Origin: Paraburkholderia sp. PGU19 | GTDB taxonomy: Bacteria > Pseudomonadota > Gammaproteobacteria > Burkholderiales > Burkholderiaceae | Direction: 5' to 3' | Assembly: GCF_013426915.1 (NCBI RefSeq) | Contig: NZ_AP023181.1 | Location: 1,860,001-1,924,000, forward strand | Length of the DNA stretch: 64,000 nucleotides | Shown here: positions 36,982 to 44,817 of the stretch, in pieces | Numbering within the stretch: the first letter of the stretch is position 1 | Layout: each line of letters starts with the position of its first letter | Program-made: the position numbers and the translations under genes | Notes under the pieces: model-generated | What the model was told of the DNA's origin: nothing | Databases searched by the model: none | Seen by the model: only the letters and a program-made list of their open reading frames with translations

Positions 36982-37704
36982 ATGGCAACAACTGATGTAA
37001 AGGCGTGCGTATTCGATGTTTTCGGCACGCTGGTCGATTGGCGAGGCGGCGTCGCGCGTGAAGCGTCCGTATTTCTGCAGAAGCATGGACGAATCGCGCA
37101 GGAAGCCGACGCCTTCGCGGATGCGTGGCGCGCGCAGTATCAGCCCGCGATGCAACGTGTCCGCAGCGGCGAGCGTCCATTCACGAAGCTGGACGTATTG
37201 CGCCGTGAGAATCTCGAAGTGGTGTTGCGCGAGTTCGGCATCGACGCCGAACAGGTCCAGGCTTCAGAACTCGACGATCTCAATCTGGCGTGGCATCGAC
37301 TCGATCCCTGGCCGGATACCGTCGATGGACTCGCGCGGCTCAAGTCCCGATACATCATTGCGCCACTGTCGAACGGCAATGTCAGGCTGATGATCGATAT
37401 GGCCAAGCACGGCGGCCTGCCGTGGGACGCGATTCTCGGCGCGGAAGTCGCGCAAGCGTATAAGCCATCGCCTGAAGCGTATTTGCGCACGGCAGAGATT
37501 CTGGCGTTGTCCCCGGCAGAGGTGTGCATGGTTGCCGCGCACAATAGCGATCTTGCAGCGGCACAGAAGTGCGGGTTGAGAACCGCGTTTATCGCACGTC
37601 CTCATGAACACGGCGCGTCGCAAACAACTGATCTAAAGCCGGAAGGGAATTGGGATTGGGTCGCCAAAGACCTTGTGGATCTTGCGAAGCAGCTTGGCGT
37701 GTAA
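36982..37704 (+). CDS. Haloacid dehalogenase, type II (L-2-haloacid dehalogenase-like)
   Basis: A 240-residue HAD-superfamily hydrolase. The nucleophile is Asp12 in ACVFDVFGTLVDWRGG, motif II is IAPLSNGNVRLM, Lys is in AQAYKPSPEAYLRTAEIL, and motif III is VCMVAAHNSDLAAAQKCGLR. These follow the type II 2-haloacid dehalogenases (S-2-haloacids to R-2-hydroxyacids). It starts 31 bases after the dehydratase and is probably in its operon, although dehalogenation has no obvious place in fuconate breakdown; a phosphatase role is a possible alternative. Confidence 0.88.
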   Translation: MATTDVKACVFDVFGTLVDWRGGVAREASVFLQKHGRIAQEADAFADAWRAQYQPAMQRVRSGERPFTKLDVLRRENLEVVLREFGIDAEQVQASELDDLNLAWHRLDPWPDTVDGLARLKSRYIIAPLSNGNVRLMIDMAKHGGLPWDAILGAEVAQAYKPSPEAYLRTAEILALSPAEVCMVAAHNSDLAAAQKCGLRTAFIARPHEHGASQTTDLKPEGNWDWVAKDLVDLAKQLGV

Positions 37705-37711
37705 GTAAAAC

Positions 37712-37742
37712 ACGGCATGATGGCGCAAGGCCATCATGCCGT
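37712..37742. terminator. Bidirectional terminator between convergent genes
   Basis: ACGGCATGATGGC (37712-37724) pairs perfectly with GCCATCATGCCGT (37730-37742) around a 5-base loop. It lies between the dehalogenase (stop 37704) and the esterase (stop 37758). On the minus strand it is followed by a T-rich tract. Confidence 0.8.
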
Positions 37743-37757
37743 CGAAAGAAACAACGA

Positions 37758-38786
37758 TTACTTCAGGCGCGTCTTGATCTCATTCGCGAGTTGCTTCGTC
37801 GCGGCCTGTGTCGGCGCATCGGCAGCGAGCGCGTTGAGCAGACCGAAATCGTGGATCGTGCCGTTGTAGCGCGTCGTCGTGACTTCGTTGCCCGCTGCGT
37901 CGAGCTTTCGTCCGTATGCTTCGCCTTCGTCGCGCAGCACGTCGAATTGCGCAACCTGGATCAACGCGGGCGGCAGACCCTTCAACTCTTCTTCAGACGC
38001 ACGCAGCGGCGATGCGTAAATCTGCGCGCGCTGTGCGGGGTCCTTCGTGTACGCGTCCCAAAACCATTGCATCATCGCGCGGGTCAGGAAATGCTTGTCG
38101 CGATATGCGAGGTACGAGCCGTCGTTGAAGTTGGCATCCGTGACGGGCCACATCAACCCCTGGAAGCGGATTTGCGGACCCTGCTTGTCCTTCGCCATCA
38201 AGCTGACGACGGCGGCCATATTGCCGCCCACGCTGTTGCCCACCACGGCGAGGCGGCTGCCGTCCACGCCGATATCGTTGCCGTGCTCCGATACCCATTT
38301 CGTCGCGGCATACGCCTGGTTGATCGCGACAGGATAACGAGCCTCGGGCGACGGCGTGTAATTCACGAACACGGCCACGGCTCCGGACTGCACGACGAGG
38401 TCGCGTACGAGGCGTTCATGGGTCTGGAAGTCACCGAGAATCCAGCCGCCGCCGTGGAAGAACATGAACACCGGCAACGTGCCCGTCGCGCCTTGCGGAC
38501 GCACGATGGTAATCGGCACGCTGATACCTTCCTCTTCGATGGTGCGGTTCGACACGTCGATGCCGGACAGGTCGACCTTAACGCCGTTCTGCGCATCGAC
38601 CAGCACCTGACGCGCCTTCGCGGGCGGCAGCGTGTTGAGCGCGGGACCCGTGCCGCTGTTGAGCTGCTTGAGGAATCCCGTGGTGACGCGGTCGGGCGTC
38701 GGTTGCGTGGCGGGCGTTGCGGCGGCGGCAATCACGGCGTTCGCTGCGAGAACGGCGGCAAGGACGAGTGGCTTCAGGGCTTTCAT
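37758..38786 (-). CDS. Exported alpha/beta hydrolase (hormone-sensitive lipase family esterase)
   Basis: A 342-residue esterase. The signal peptide is about 1-24 (PLVLAAVLAANAVIAAAATP). The oxyanion motif is MFFHGGGWILGDF, the nucleophile Ser is in AVVGNSVGGNMAA (GNSVGG in place of the commoner GDSAGG), Asp is in FDVLRDEGEAYG and His in NGTIHDFGLLNA. This matches family IV bacterial esterases acting on short acyl esters. It is a single gene upstream of the Ohr gene on the same strand order but separated by its own terminator. Confidence 0.88.
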   Translation of the reverse strand: MKALKPLVLAAVLAANAVIAAAATPATQPTPDRVTTGFLKQLNSGTGPALNTLPPAKARQVLVDAQNGVKVDLSGIDVSNRTIEEEGISVPITIVRPQGATGTLPVFMFFHGGGWILGDFQTHERLVRDLVVQSGAVAVFVNYTPSPEARYPVAINQAYAATKWVSEHGNDIGVDGSRLAVVGNSVGGNMAAVVSLMAKDKQGPQIRFQGLMWPVTDANFNDGSYLAYRDKHFLTRAMMQWFWDAYTKDPAQRAQIYASPLRASEEELKGLPPALIQVAQFDVLRDEGEAYGRKLDAAGNEVTTTRYNGTIHDFGLLNALAADAPTQAATKQLANEIKTRLK

Positions 38787-38826
38787 TTTTTGACGCTCCA
38801 GTGTTCTGTCTATGAGGCGAATTCGA

Positions 38827-39252
38827 TCAAACCAGTGTCAACGTGACGTCGATGTTGCCGCGTGTTGCATTCGAGTACGGGCATACGATGTGAGCTTTGT
38901 CGATCAGTGCCTGAGCGGCGTCGCGAGGCATGCCGGGCAGCGAAATCTTCAGTTCCACTTCGATACCGAAGCCGTTCGGAATCGCGCCGATACCAACGCT
39001 GCCGTCGATCGATACGTCTGCCGGAATCGCAGTTTTGTCGCGCGCCGCGACGAACTTCATCGCGCCGAGGAAACAGGCGCTGTAGCCTGCCGCGAACAGT
39101 TGTTCCGGATTCGCGCCTTCGCCGCCCGCGCCGCCGAGTTCACGCGGCGTGACCAGCTTGAAATCGAGCTTGCCTTCGGGGACGATGGCGCGGCCGTCGC
39201 GGCCTCCCGTGGCGTGAGCGTGGGCGCGGTACAGAACTTTTTCGATCGACAT
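38827..39252 (-). CDS. ohr: Organic hydroperoxide resistance protein Ohr
   Basis: A 141-residue Ohr-type peroxidase. Both reactive cysteines are present, Cys60 ([14 protein letters not shown]) and Cys124 ([14 protein letters not shown]), and Glu in [17 protein letters not shown] is in the expected place. It reduces organic and lipid hydroperoxides using dihydrolipoyl donors. CAGGAG precedes the start. Usually ohr is paired with a MarR-type OhrR; here a TetR gene lies directly upstream on the same strand, and two copies of the operator that also precedes tetR lie in the promoter gap. Confidence 0.93.
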   Translation of the reverse strand: MSIEKVLYRAHAHATGGRDGRAIVPEGKLDFKLVTPRELGGAGGEGANPEQLFAAGYSACFLGAMKFVAARDKTAIPADVSIDGSVGIGAIPNGFGIEVELKISLPGMPRDAAQALIDKAHIVCPYSNATRGNIDVTLTLV

Positions 39253-39295
39253 GATGTAACTCCTGAGTGGCACTAGTTGAGTGAATTGCATTTTG

Positions 39296-39313
39296 CTATC
39301 TACTACTAGATAG
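39296..39313. promoter_or_regulatory. TetR operator copy 1, upstream of ohr
   Basis: TATCTA-CTAC-TAGATA at 39297-39312, extended by one C/G pair, 44 bases before the ohr start. The 20-base block to 39316 is identical to the copy at 40009-40028. Confidence 0.75.
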
Positions 39314-39364
39314 ACAACCCGGCAAATCTCTGTACTTCAACGACATTTCTCTGAAACTCTAATT

Positions 39365-39384
39365 TATCTACTAGAAGATAGATA
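39365..39384. promoter_or_regulatory. TetR operator copy 2, between tetR and ohr
   Basis: TATCTA (39365-39370) N8 TAGATA (39379-39384). Aligned over 20 bases it agrees with copies 1 and 3 at 17 positions. It lies 113 bases upstream of ohr, near the expected promoter. Confidence 0.65.
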
Positions 39385-39430
39385 ACTGGGCCCAACAAAA
39401 GGCGGTCTACAGCAACCGCCTCGAATACTG

Positions 39431-39997
39431 CTACTTCGAAACCTTCCATGAAGCCTCGACATCTTCCAGCCGAGCCTTCGTCTTGAACAGACGGCTTGCC
39501 AGCACGCTACCCTGATAAGCGGCGTACAGCGCTCGCGCCGCGTTTTCGGGCTTGCCGTTGACGTGCAACGTGCGCTCCTTGACGCCTTGCGCCAACACCT
39601 TCGCGAGCCAGATTTCGTTGGCCTTGAAGAATGCCTGCACAGCTGTGCGCACGTTATCGGGCAATGCCTCGATATCCGCGGCGAGCATGCCGCACAGACA
39701 AATCTGGTCGCCTTCGCCAAGGGTTCTGCCGAACAGCTTCGTGTACTTGCCGAGCTTCTGATCCGCCGGAAGAGAGGACTCGATGGAACCGAGCGCGCCG
39801 AGTATCTCGTTGCTGTACTGGCTGACAGCTTCGAGCACCAGATCGTCTTTCGACGGGAAGTAATAGTGGATGCTCGAAGTCTTCACTCCGACCAGTTCCG
39901 ACAGGTCGCGATAGCTAAACCCGTTGTAGCCGCGCAGCATCATCAGTGTGATGGCGTGCTCCAGAATCTGATCGCGAACTGTGGTGGTCGGTTCCAT
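39431..39997 (-). CDS. TetR family transcriptional regulator of ohr
   Basis: A 188-residue repressor. The helix-turn-helix is at about 8-55 (RDQILEHAITLMMLRGYNGF, SELVGVKTSSIHYYFPSKDD) and is followed by an all-helical ligand domain with a conserved Cys pair region (GDQICLCGMLAADIEALP), a possible sensor for electrophiles or peroxides. The start at 39997 gives the family length. One perfect operator copy lies 12 bases upstream of its own start, and two more precede ohr, so it should repress both genes. Confidence 0.9.
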   Translation of the reverse strand: MEPTTTVRDQILEHAITLMMLRGYNGFSYRDLSELVGVKTSSIHYYFPSKDDLVLEAVSQYSNEILGALGSIESSLPADQKLGKYTKLFGRTLGEGDQICLCGMLAADIEALPDNVRTAVQAFFKANEIWLAKVLAQGVKERTLHVNGKPENAARALYAAYQGSVLASRLFKTKARLEDVEASWKVSK

Positions 39998-40008
39998 GGA
40001 ACGAACTT

Positions 40009-40028
40009 TATCTACTACTAGATAGACA
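40009..40028. promoter_or_regulatory. TetR operator copy 3, upstream of tetR
   Basis: TATCTA-CTAC-TAGATA at 40009-40024 plus GACA, identical over 20 bases to the copy before ohr. Its position, 12 bases ahead of the tetR ATG, fits autorepression. Confidence 0.75.
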
Positions 40029-40042
40029 GTCAAGCACTTTTT

Positions 40043-40132
40043 TCAGCAGCTGCCGTGTGGTTCGCGGTATCGGATGACGCCGCGTGGGTGACGGGGTCCA
40101 CCATCGACGTCGCGGGCGGTCTGGTTTTCTAG
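40043..40132 (+). pseudogene. C-terminal stub of a short-chain dehydrogenase (SDR) gene
   Basis: The plus strand reads SAAAVWFAVSDDAAWVTGST followed by IDVAGGLVF and a stop (40130-40132). This is the typical C-terminus of a classical SDR. Nothing upstream on that strand continues it: only 15 bases separate it from the tetR operator. About 90 percent of the gene is missing, so the tetR-ohr segment or a deletion has replaced it. Confidence 0.82.
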
Positions 40133-40150
40133 CTCGAGTCCAGTTTGGCA

Positions 40151-40172
40151 GGCGGTTTCGTCTCGAACCGCC
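40151..40172 (-). terminator. Hairpin after the ureidoglycolate lyase-like gene
   Basis: GGCGGTT (40151-40157) and AACCGCC (40166-40172) form a stem 23 bases past the minus-strand stop at 40195. No T run follows, so termination strength is uncertain. Confidence 0.45.
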
Positions 40173-40194
40173 GCCTCGATCTAACGCTCAAGCG

Positions 40195-40845
40195 TCACGG
40201 ATAAACGATTGGCGCTTCGACCAGACAACCGAACTCTCGCGCAAACTCGACAGACACGCGTGCATGAACCGCGCCCTGCTTGTCGAAGAAGCGCTGTGTC
40301 CCGCCAAGCGTGAACACGCCTTCGTGCCAGATGTTCGGATGAATATAAAGACCCTGCCGGCCATCGAAGCGAAAGCACACGAACTTCTCGGGCGTCACAT
40401 CGTCACCGGGCAACGCCAGTGGAACATAGAACGGCCGCTGATCGAGCGGGAAGAACAACTGTCCGCCGTCCGGGTGGTAGTTCGCGTGCCAGAGCAGCAT
40501 GCGTTCGGGTGGCGCGGCGTTGTCTTCGCGCGCTTCGTCAGGCTCCGTGGCGTACGCGAGGACATAGTGGCCGCCCACCGCCTCATTGCGACCGTAGAGG
40601 ATGTCACCGTGCCATTCGCTGACGAAGACGCCTTCCGTCGTCCCCGCCTCGTCGCCCGTGCCGGGATCGATCGGCCTCGATCCCATCGCGGGCCATTGCA
40701 CGATTTCGACCCGGCATTCGTTCGGGTCGTCTACGAGCCTGCCATAGCCGTCGAGTGTCGCCGGCGTCGCGTCGACGACGGGCATGGCCACGCGCCGAAG
40801 CCCCTTAGGTAGCGCAGGGTTGAGATAGTCGATCGGTGTGGACAT
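40195..40845 (-). CDS. Ureidoglycolate lyase family protein
   Basis: A 216-residue cupin-fold protein. The family-like core is ERMLLWHANYHPDGGQLFFP, PFYVPLALPGDDVTPEKFVC, FRFDGRQGLYIHPNIWHEGV. His and acidic residues in YHPDGGQ and HPNIWHE match the metal-binding positions of this fold. It is longer than classical AllA (about 160-170 residues) because of an N-terminal extension. AllA releases glyoxylate and urea from ureidoglycolate; no other purine catabolism genes are near, so the reaction is only tentative. Start ATG 40845 follows AAAGG. Confidence 0.65.
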   Translation of the reverse strand: MSTPIDYLNPALPKGLRRVAMPVVDATPATLDGYGRLVDDPNECRVEIVQWPAMGSRPIDPGTGDEAGTTEGVFVSEWHGDILYGRNEAVGGHYVLAYATEPDEAREDNAAPPERMLLWHANYHPDGGQLFFPLDQRPFYVPLALPGDDVTPEKFVCFRFDGRQGLYIHPNIWHEGVFTLGGTQRFFDKQGAVHARVSVEFAREFGCLVEAPIVYP

Positions 40846-40987
40846 CGTCAAAGCCTTTCAGGAGTCGGAGTATTGAAGCAGTGCGCGAAGATGATACTTG
40901 AACGCCGTTTCCGCTGATTCCTGGCGCACGATTTCTAGAGTCGGCGTCGATCAGGTCAATTGACGCGCACTATCCGTGGCGATTGAC

Positions 40988-41027
40988 GCCGGCAGCGACC
41001 ATGCGTGAACGCATGATCGCTGCCGGC
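40988..41027. terminator. Long hairpin after the Old Yellow Enzyme gene
   Basis: GCCGGCAGCGACCATGCG (40988-41005) pairs with 41010-41027 around a TGAA loop: 18-base arms with a single mismatch. It lies 35 bases beyond the minus-strand stop at 41063. No T run follows, so it may be a processing or attenuation structure rather than a simple terminator. Confidence 0.65.
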
Positions 41028-41062
41028 TGCGTTACGAATCAGTCGTTACAGCCCACGCCATC

Positions 41063-42172
41063 TCACGCTGCGACAGCGGCCTCGTCATGGAACGCATAGT
41101 CGGTGTAACCCACATCCGTGCCGCCGAAGAACGTCGCGCGATCGTACGGGTTCAGCGGCAGACCTTTGCGCAGACGCTCCGGCAGGTCCGGGTTCGCGAT
41201 GAAATGGCGTCCGAATGCAACGAGATCGGCATCGCCCGATTGCAGGATTGCTTCGGCGCTTTTGCCGTCGAAGCCCCCCGCCGCGATGATCGGTCGATGA
41301 AAATGCGCGCGCAGCGACTTCGCGGCGACGGGTTGCTGGTCGCGCGCTTCGTCCTCGACGTTACCCGCGATGCGCGGTTCGATCAGGTGCAGATAGGCAA
41401 TACCAAGCTTGTCGAGTTCGTCGGCCACATACGTGAACAACGCTTCCGGGTTGCTGTCGGACATGTCGCCCCACGAGCCGCTCGGTCCGAGACGCACTGC
41501 AACCTTGTCGGCGCCCCATACGGAAATCACGGCGCGCGTCGCATCGAGCAGCAGGCGCGCGCGGTTGGCGATCGAGCCGCCATACTCATCTGTGCGCTTG
41601 TTGCTGCCGTCCTGCAGGAACTGATCGAACAGGTAACCGTTGGCGCCGTGCAATTCGACGCCGTCGAAGCCTGCCTTCACGCCGCGCTCGGCAGCCGCGC
41701 GGAAGCTCTCGACGATGCCCGCGATTTCCGCCGTTTCCAGCGCGCGGTTCGGCGTGTTGGGCACCCAGCCCGCTTCCGTGTACGCGACGCCGCCGTGCGG
41801 CACTTCGGAAGGTCCGACGGGACGGCCGCCATCGGGCTGCAACTGTGCGTTCGACTGACGGCCCGCGTGATAAAGCTGAAGAAAGATCTTGCCGCCTTTT
41901 GCATGCACCGCGTTGGTGACGGCTTTCCAGCCGGCGATCTGGCTGTCGTCGTACAGACCGGGCGCGCCGAGATAGCCATTGCCGTTCGGCGCGGCGATGG
42001 TGGCTTCGCCGATCAGAAGCGCACGTGGCGACGTACGCTGCGCATAGTATTCAGCCATCAGCGGGCCGGGACGCGCGCCGCTCTCGGCACGCATGCGGGT
42101 GAGGGGAGCCAGGACCACGCGGTGCGCGATGTCGTACGAACCGACCGCGACTTTCGAAAACAGTTTGGACAT
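41063..42172 (-). CDS. Old Yellow Enzyme family alkene reductase (NemA-like)
   Basis: A 369-residue FMN-dependent TIM-barrel enzyme that reduces activated C=C bonds of enones, maleimides or nitro esters with NADPH. Visible features are VVLAPLTRMRAESGARPG, LIGEATIAAPNGNGYLGAPG, FLQLYHAGRQSNAQ, GFDGVELHGANGYLFDQFLQ (substrate His/Asn pair in LHGAN), KRTDEYGGSIANRARL and IIAAGGFDGKSAEAIL. The ATG at 42172 with GGAG upstream is used; the frame is open far upstream but that part is non-coding. A quinone oxidoreductase gene is divergent from it. Confidence 0.93.
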   Translation of the reverse strand: MSKLFSKVAVGSYDIAHRVVLAPLTRMRAESGARPGPLMAEYYAQRTSPRALLIGEATIAAPNGNGYLGAPGLYDDSQIAGWKAVTNAVHAKGGKIFLQLYHAGRQSNAQLQPDGGRPVGPSEVPHGGVAYTEAGWVPNTPNRALETAEIAGIVESFRAAAERGVKAGFDGVELHGANGYLFDQFLQDGSNKRTDEYGGSIANRARLLLDATRAVISVWGADKVAVRLGPSGSWGDMSDSNPEALFTYVADELDKLGIAYLHLIEPRIAGNVEDEARDQQPVAAKSLRAHFHRPIIAAGGFDGKSAEAILQSGDADLVAFGRHFIANPDLPERLRKGLPLNPYDRATFFGGTDVGYTDYAFHDEAAVAA

Positions 42173-42496
42173 TTCAATCTCCACAATCCAGTGATTCAGG
42201 GAAGCTGCTGCGCAGTGCCGGTGATCGGCGACGCTTGACGCTAATGTAGATGCGTCGATGCGCCAGAAAAACAGCCCACGGGTTCGCTCACTCTGGACAT
42301 CCGTGTCCGCAATCGCGCGAGCATTGCTGCACGGGGCTTTGCGCGTCGAAAAGGCGATTGTTGGCGGCAAAAGAACAGTGATGTCGGCGATGCCGCATTT
42401 ATCCTGCGAAGGGCGATTCCGATAATCCGAACCACTTGAAGGGGCGTTTCGTTTCGAGGCGCCTGTAATGGATGGATTGAACGAAAGGAATGAGTC
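42173..42496. other. Divergent promoter region, nothing specific seen
   Basis: The 324 bases between the Old Yellow Enzyme and quinone oxidoreductase genes must hold both promoters. No strong dyad or repeat was found, and the frames crossing it are extensions of the neighbouring genes. Confidence 0.4.
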
Positions 42497-43486
42497 ATGG
42501 CGAAAGCAATTACCTTTGCGCAGCACGGCGGCCCCGAGGTTTTCGAGTACACGGAAATCGGCACGCCCGAACCTGGCGCTAACGAAGTGCGTATTCGTGT
42601 GAAGGCCATCGGCCTGAATCGCGCGGAGTCGATGTGGCGGCGCGGCGAGTATGTCGAGCCAGCGAAGCTTCCCGCGCGCGTCGGTTATGAAGCGTCCGGC
42701 GTGGTGGATGCCGTTGGCGCGAACGTCACGCATGTGGCCGTCGGCGATAACGTCAGTACGGTGCCTTCGTTTTCGATGAACGATTACGGCGTGTACGGCG
42801 AACTCGTGCTGGCGCCCGCGCACGCTGTCGTGAAGAGCCCCGCGTGGCTTTCGCACGAAGACGCGGCGGCGATCTGGAACGTGTTCGTCACGCCCTACGC
42901 GGCATTCACGGAAAACGAACGCGTCAAACCTGACGATGTCGTGCTGATTCCCGCGGCGTCGAGCGGGGTGGGTATCGGCGCGATTCAGGTAGCGAAGCGT
43001 CTGGGCGCGACGGCTGTCGCGCTTACCCGAACGCGTGAGAAACGCGACGCGCTTGTCGCGCTCGGAGCCGATCATGTGATCGTCACCGACGAAGAGGATC
43101 TCGTCGAAGCGGTACGACACATCACCGAGGGACGCGGCGCAGACCTCGTCTTTGATCCCGTTGGCGGCAAGACTTTCGCGCGTCTGATTGAAGCGACGCG
43201 GCCCGGCGGCACGATTCTGCTCTATGGCGCGTTGAGTCCCGAAGACACCGTATTGCCCGTGTTGCCACTACTCTATAAGCGCATCACCGTGCACGGCTAC
43301 AACCTGTTTTCGACGACTACGGACGCGCAGCGCCAGGCCGACGCGGCGGCATTCATCTTCGACGGATTGCAGTCGGGCGCGCTCAAGACGGTAATCGCAC
43401 ATCGCTTTGCATTCGACCAGATCGTGCAGGCGCATACGGTGCTCGAACGCAACGAGCACTTTGGACGCATCGTGGTGTCGGTGTGA
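42497..43486 (+). CDS. Zinc-independent quinone oxidoreductase / MDR family alcohol dehydrogenase
   Basis: A 329-residue medium-chain reductase of the QOR (zeta-crystallin) class. It lacks the catalytic and structural zinc ligands. The GroES-like domain shows AQHGGPEVFEYTEIGTPEPG and GLNRAESMWRRGEYVEPAKL; the NADPH fold is LIPAASSGVGIGAIQVAKRL and the substrate side GGTILLYGALSPED. It should reduce quinones or enones. With the divergent Old Yellow Enzyme it forms a plausible pair for detoxifying electrophilic alkenes. The start follows AACGAAAGGAATGAG. Confidence 0.9.
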   Translation: MAKAITFAQHGGPEVFEYTEIGTPEPGANEVRIRVKAIGLNRAESMWRRGEYVEPAKLPARVGYEASGVVDAVGANVTHVAVGDNVSTVPSFSMNDYGVYGELVLAPAHAVVKSPAWLSHEDAAAIWNVFVTPYAAFTENERVKPDDVVLIPAASSGVGIGAIQVAKRLGATAVALTRTREKRDALVALGADHVIVTDEEDLVEAVRHITEGRGADLVFDPVGGKTFARLIEATRPGGTILLYGALSPEDTVLPVLPLLYKRITVHGYNLFSTTTDAQRQADAAAFIFDGLQSGALKTVIAHRFAFDQIVQAHTVLERNEHFGRIVVSV

Positions 43487-43531
43487 TACGCATGACATCA
43501 CCGTCTGTCATTCAATGGAGAATTCAGAATC

Positions 43532-44650
43532 ATGGAAGCATCACTTAGTGTGCCATTGCGCGTCGGCGTAATCGGTGTCGGCAACTGGGCGAGGCACGGT
43601 CATTTGCGCGTGCTTGATCTGTTGCCGCAATACACGCTGCAAGCCATCTATAGCCATCGGCGCGAAGCTGCCGAAGCGGCAGCTCGCGACTATCGGATCG
43701 GCCGCGTGGCTGAGTCGATCGACGAACTCATCGAGAGTTCCGACATCGATCTCGTGGTCGTGCTGAACACGGCTCCGCAACATGCGCAGACAGTGAGACG
43801 CGTAATTGCGGCGGGTAAGCACGTGTACTGCGAATGGCCACTGACGACCACGCTAGCTGAATCAGAAGAACTGTTGCGACTGGCCGAGGAACGCGGCGTG
43901 CGTCATGTCGTCGGCTTGCAACGGCGTCTCGCGCCGCATAACCGTTATGTGCGCGATCTGATCCAGCAAGGTTACGTCGGTGAGCTGCGTTCGGTACGCA
44001 TGCATGTGAGCATGAACTACTTTCAGGCGACGCGTTCGCGCTCGCTGGAATGGACTGTGCCGTCGGAGAACTTTTCATCAGTGGTTTCGATCTATGGCGG
44101 CCACTTTCTCGACATGCTCTTTTCGGGAACCGGCTGGCCTGTATCCATCGCGGCACTCACGCCTAACCAGTTTCCGTCGGTGACGATCAGAGAGACAGGC
44201 GTTTCGATACCGACATCGACACCCGATCAACTCGTGCTCGCAGGCATGTTGAACGATAGCGCGGTGGTGTCCGTTCATATCGAAGGCGGCAAGCGTAACG
44301 GCTCAGGCGTGCAGATCGACATCACCGGGTCGGAGGGGGATTTACGGATCGCGAATGCATCGGCTTTTGGCGATGTGGGCGACGACTATGCAATCTTCGG
44401 CGCGCACGGCGACAAGCAGCCGCTCGAACGGCTCGAAGTACCTACGAGCTATTTGCGCCTGCCGGAATCGGACCTGCCTTCCGCCGTATTGGAACTGGCC
44501 GAACTCTATTGGGCCTATGCGCACGACGTGGCGAATAACACGCGCACTGCGCCGACTTTCGCGGATGCAGTGCATATGCATCATCTTCTCGAGAGTGCAC
44601 AGAGATCTTTTCTCTCGCGTGAGTTCGCGCAGTTGAATCCCACCATGTAA
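43532..44650 (+). CDS. Gfo/Idh/MocA family oxidoreductase
   Basis: A 372-residue NAD(P)-dependent sugar-type dehydrogenase. The Rossmann fold opens LRVGVIGVGNWARHGHLRVL; the second motif is DLVVVLNTAPQHAQTVRRVI, and the expected EKP segment reads GKHVYCEWPLTTTLAESEEL, with W replacing K. The catalytic Lys position is therefore altered, which also occurs in galactose 80-like members and suggests a binding or non-classical role. The C-terminal alpha/beta domain is complete. It begins 45 bases after the quinone oxidoreductase and may be in its operon. Confidence 0.85.
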   Translation: MEASLSVPLRVGVIGVGNWARHGHLRVLDLLPQYTLQAIYSHRREAAEAAARDYRIGRVAESIDELIESSDIDLVVVLNTAPQHAQTVRRVIAAGKHVYCEWPLTTTLAESEELLRLAEERGVRHVVGLQRRLAPHNRYVRDLIQQGYVGELRSVRMHVSMNYFQATRSRSLEWTVPSENFSSVVSIYGGHFLDMLFSGTGWPVSIAALTPNQFPSVTIRETGVSIPTSTPDQLVLAGMLNDSAVVSVHIEGGKRNGSGVQIDITGSEGDLRIANASAFGDVGDDYAIFGAHGDKQPLERLEVPTSYLRLPESDLPSAVLELAELYWAYAHDVANNTRTAPTFADAVHMHHLLESAQRSFLSREFAQLNPTM

Positions 44651-44663
44651 TTCGCGAATAAAA

Positions 44664-44729
44664 CGGTCGGGCAGTGTTGCCTACATGGTTATTGCATTAG
44701 AGATTTGATGAATGTCTAATGCCCGACCG
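44664..44729. repeat. Inverted repeat between convergent genes
   Basis: CGGTCGGGCA (44664-44673) is perfectly mirrored by TGCCCGACCG (44720-44729). Inside the loop GCATTAGA and TCTAATGC are also complementary and overlap the right outer arm by three bases, so two alternative hairpins can form. It lies between the ends of the Gfo/Idh/MocA and amidohydrolase genes and may terminate either transcript. Confidence 0.55.
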
Positions 44730-44817
44730 GATGAGTGGCTGTGAGCGGGTGCGACCCATTCAGATCGCGCATTTTCCGGGCGAATTCCGTGACGACGGGC
44801 GCCCACCACCCGAACGA

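Noticed and set aside
42173..43120. The 316-codon upstream extension of the Old Yellow Enzyme frame
   Set aside because: The extension overlaps the divergent quinone oxidoreductase in antisense and lacks protein-like text; ATG 42172 with GGAG upstream is the real start.
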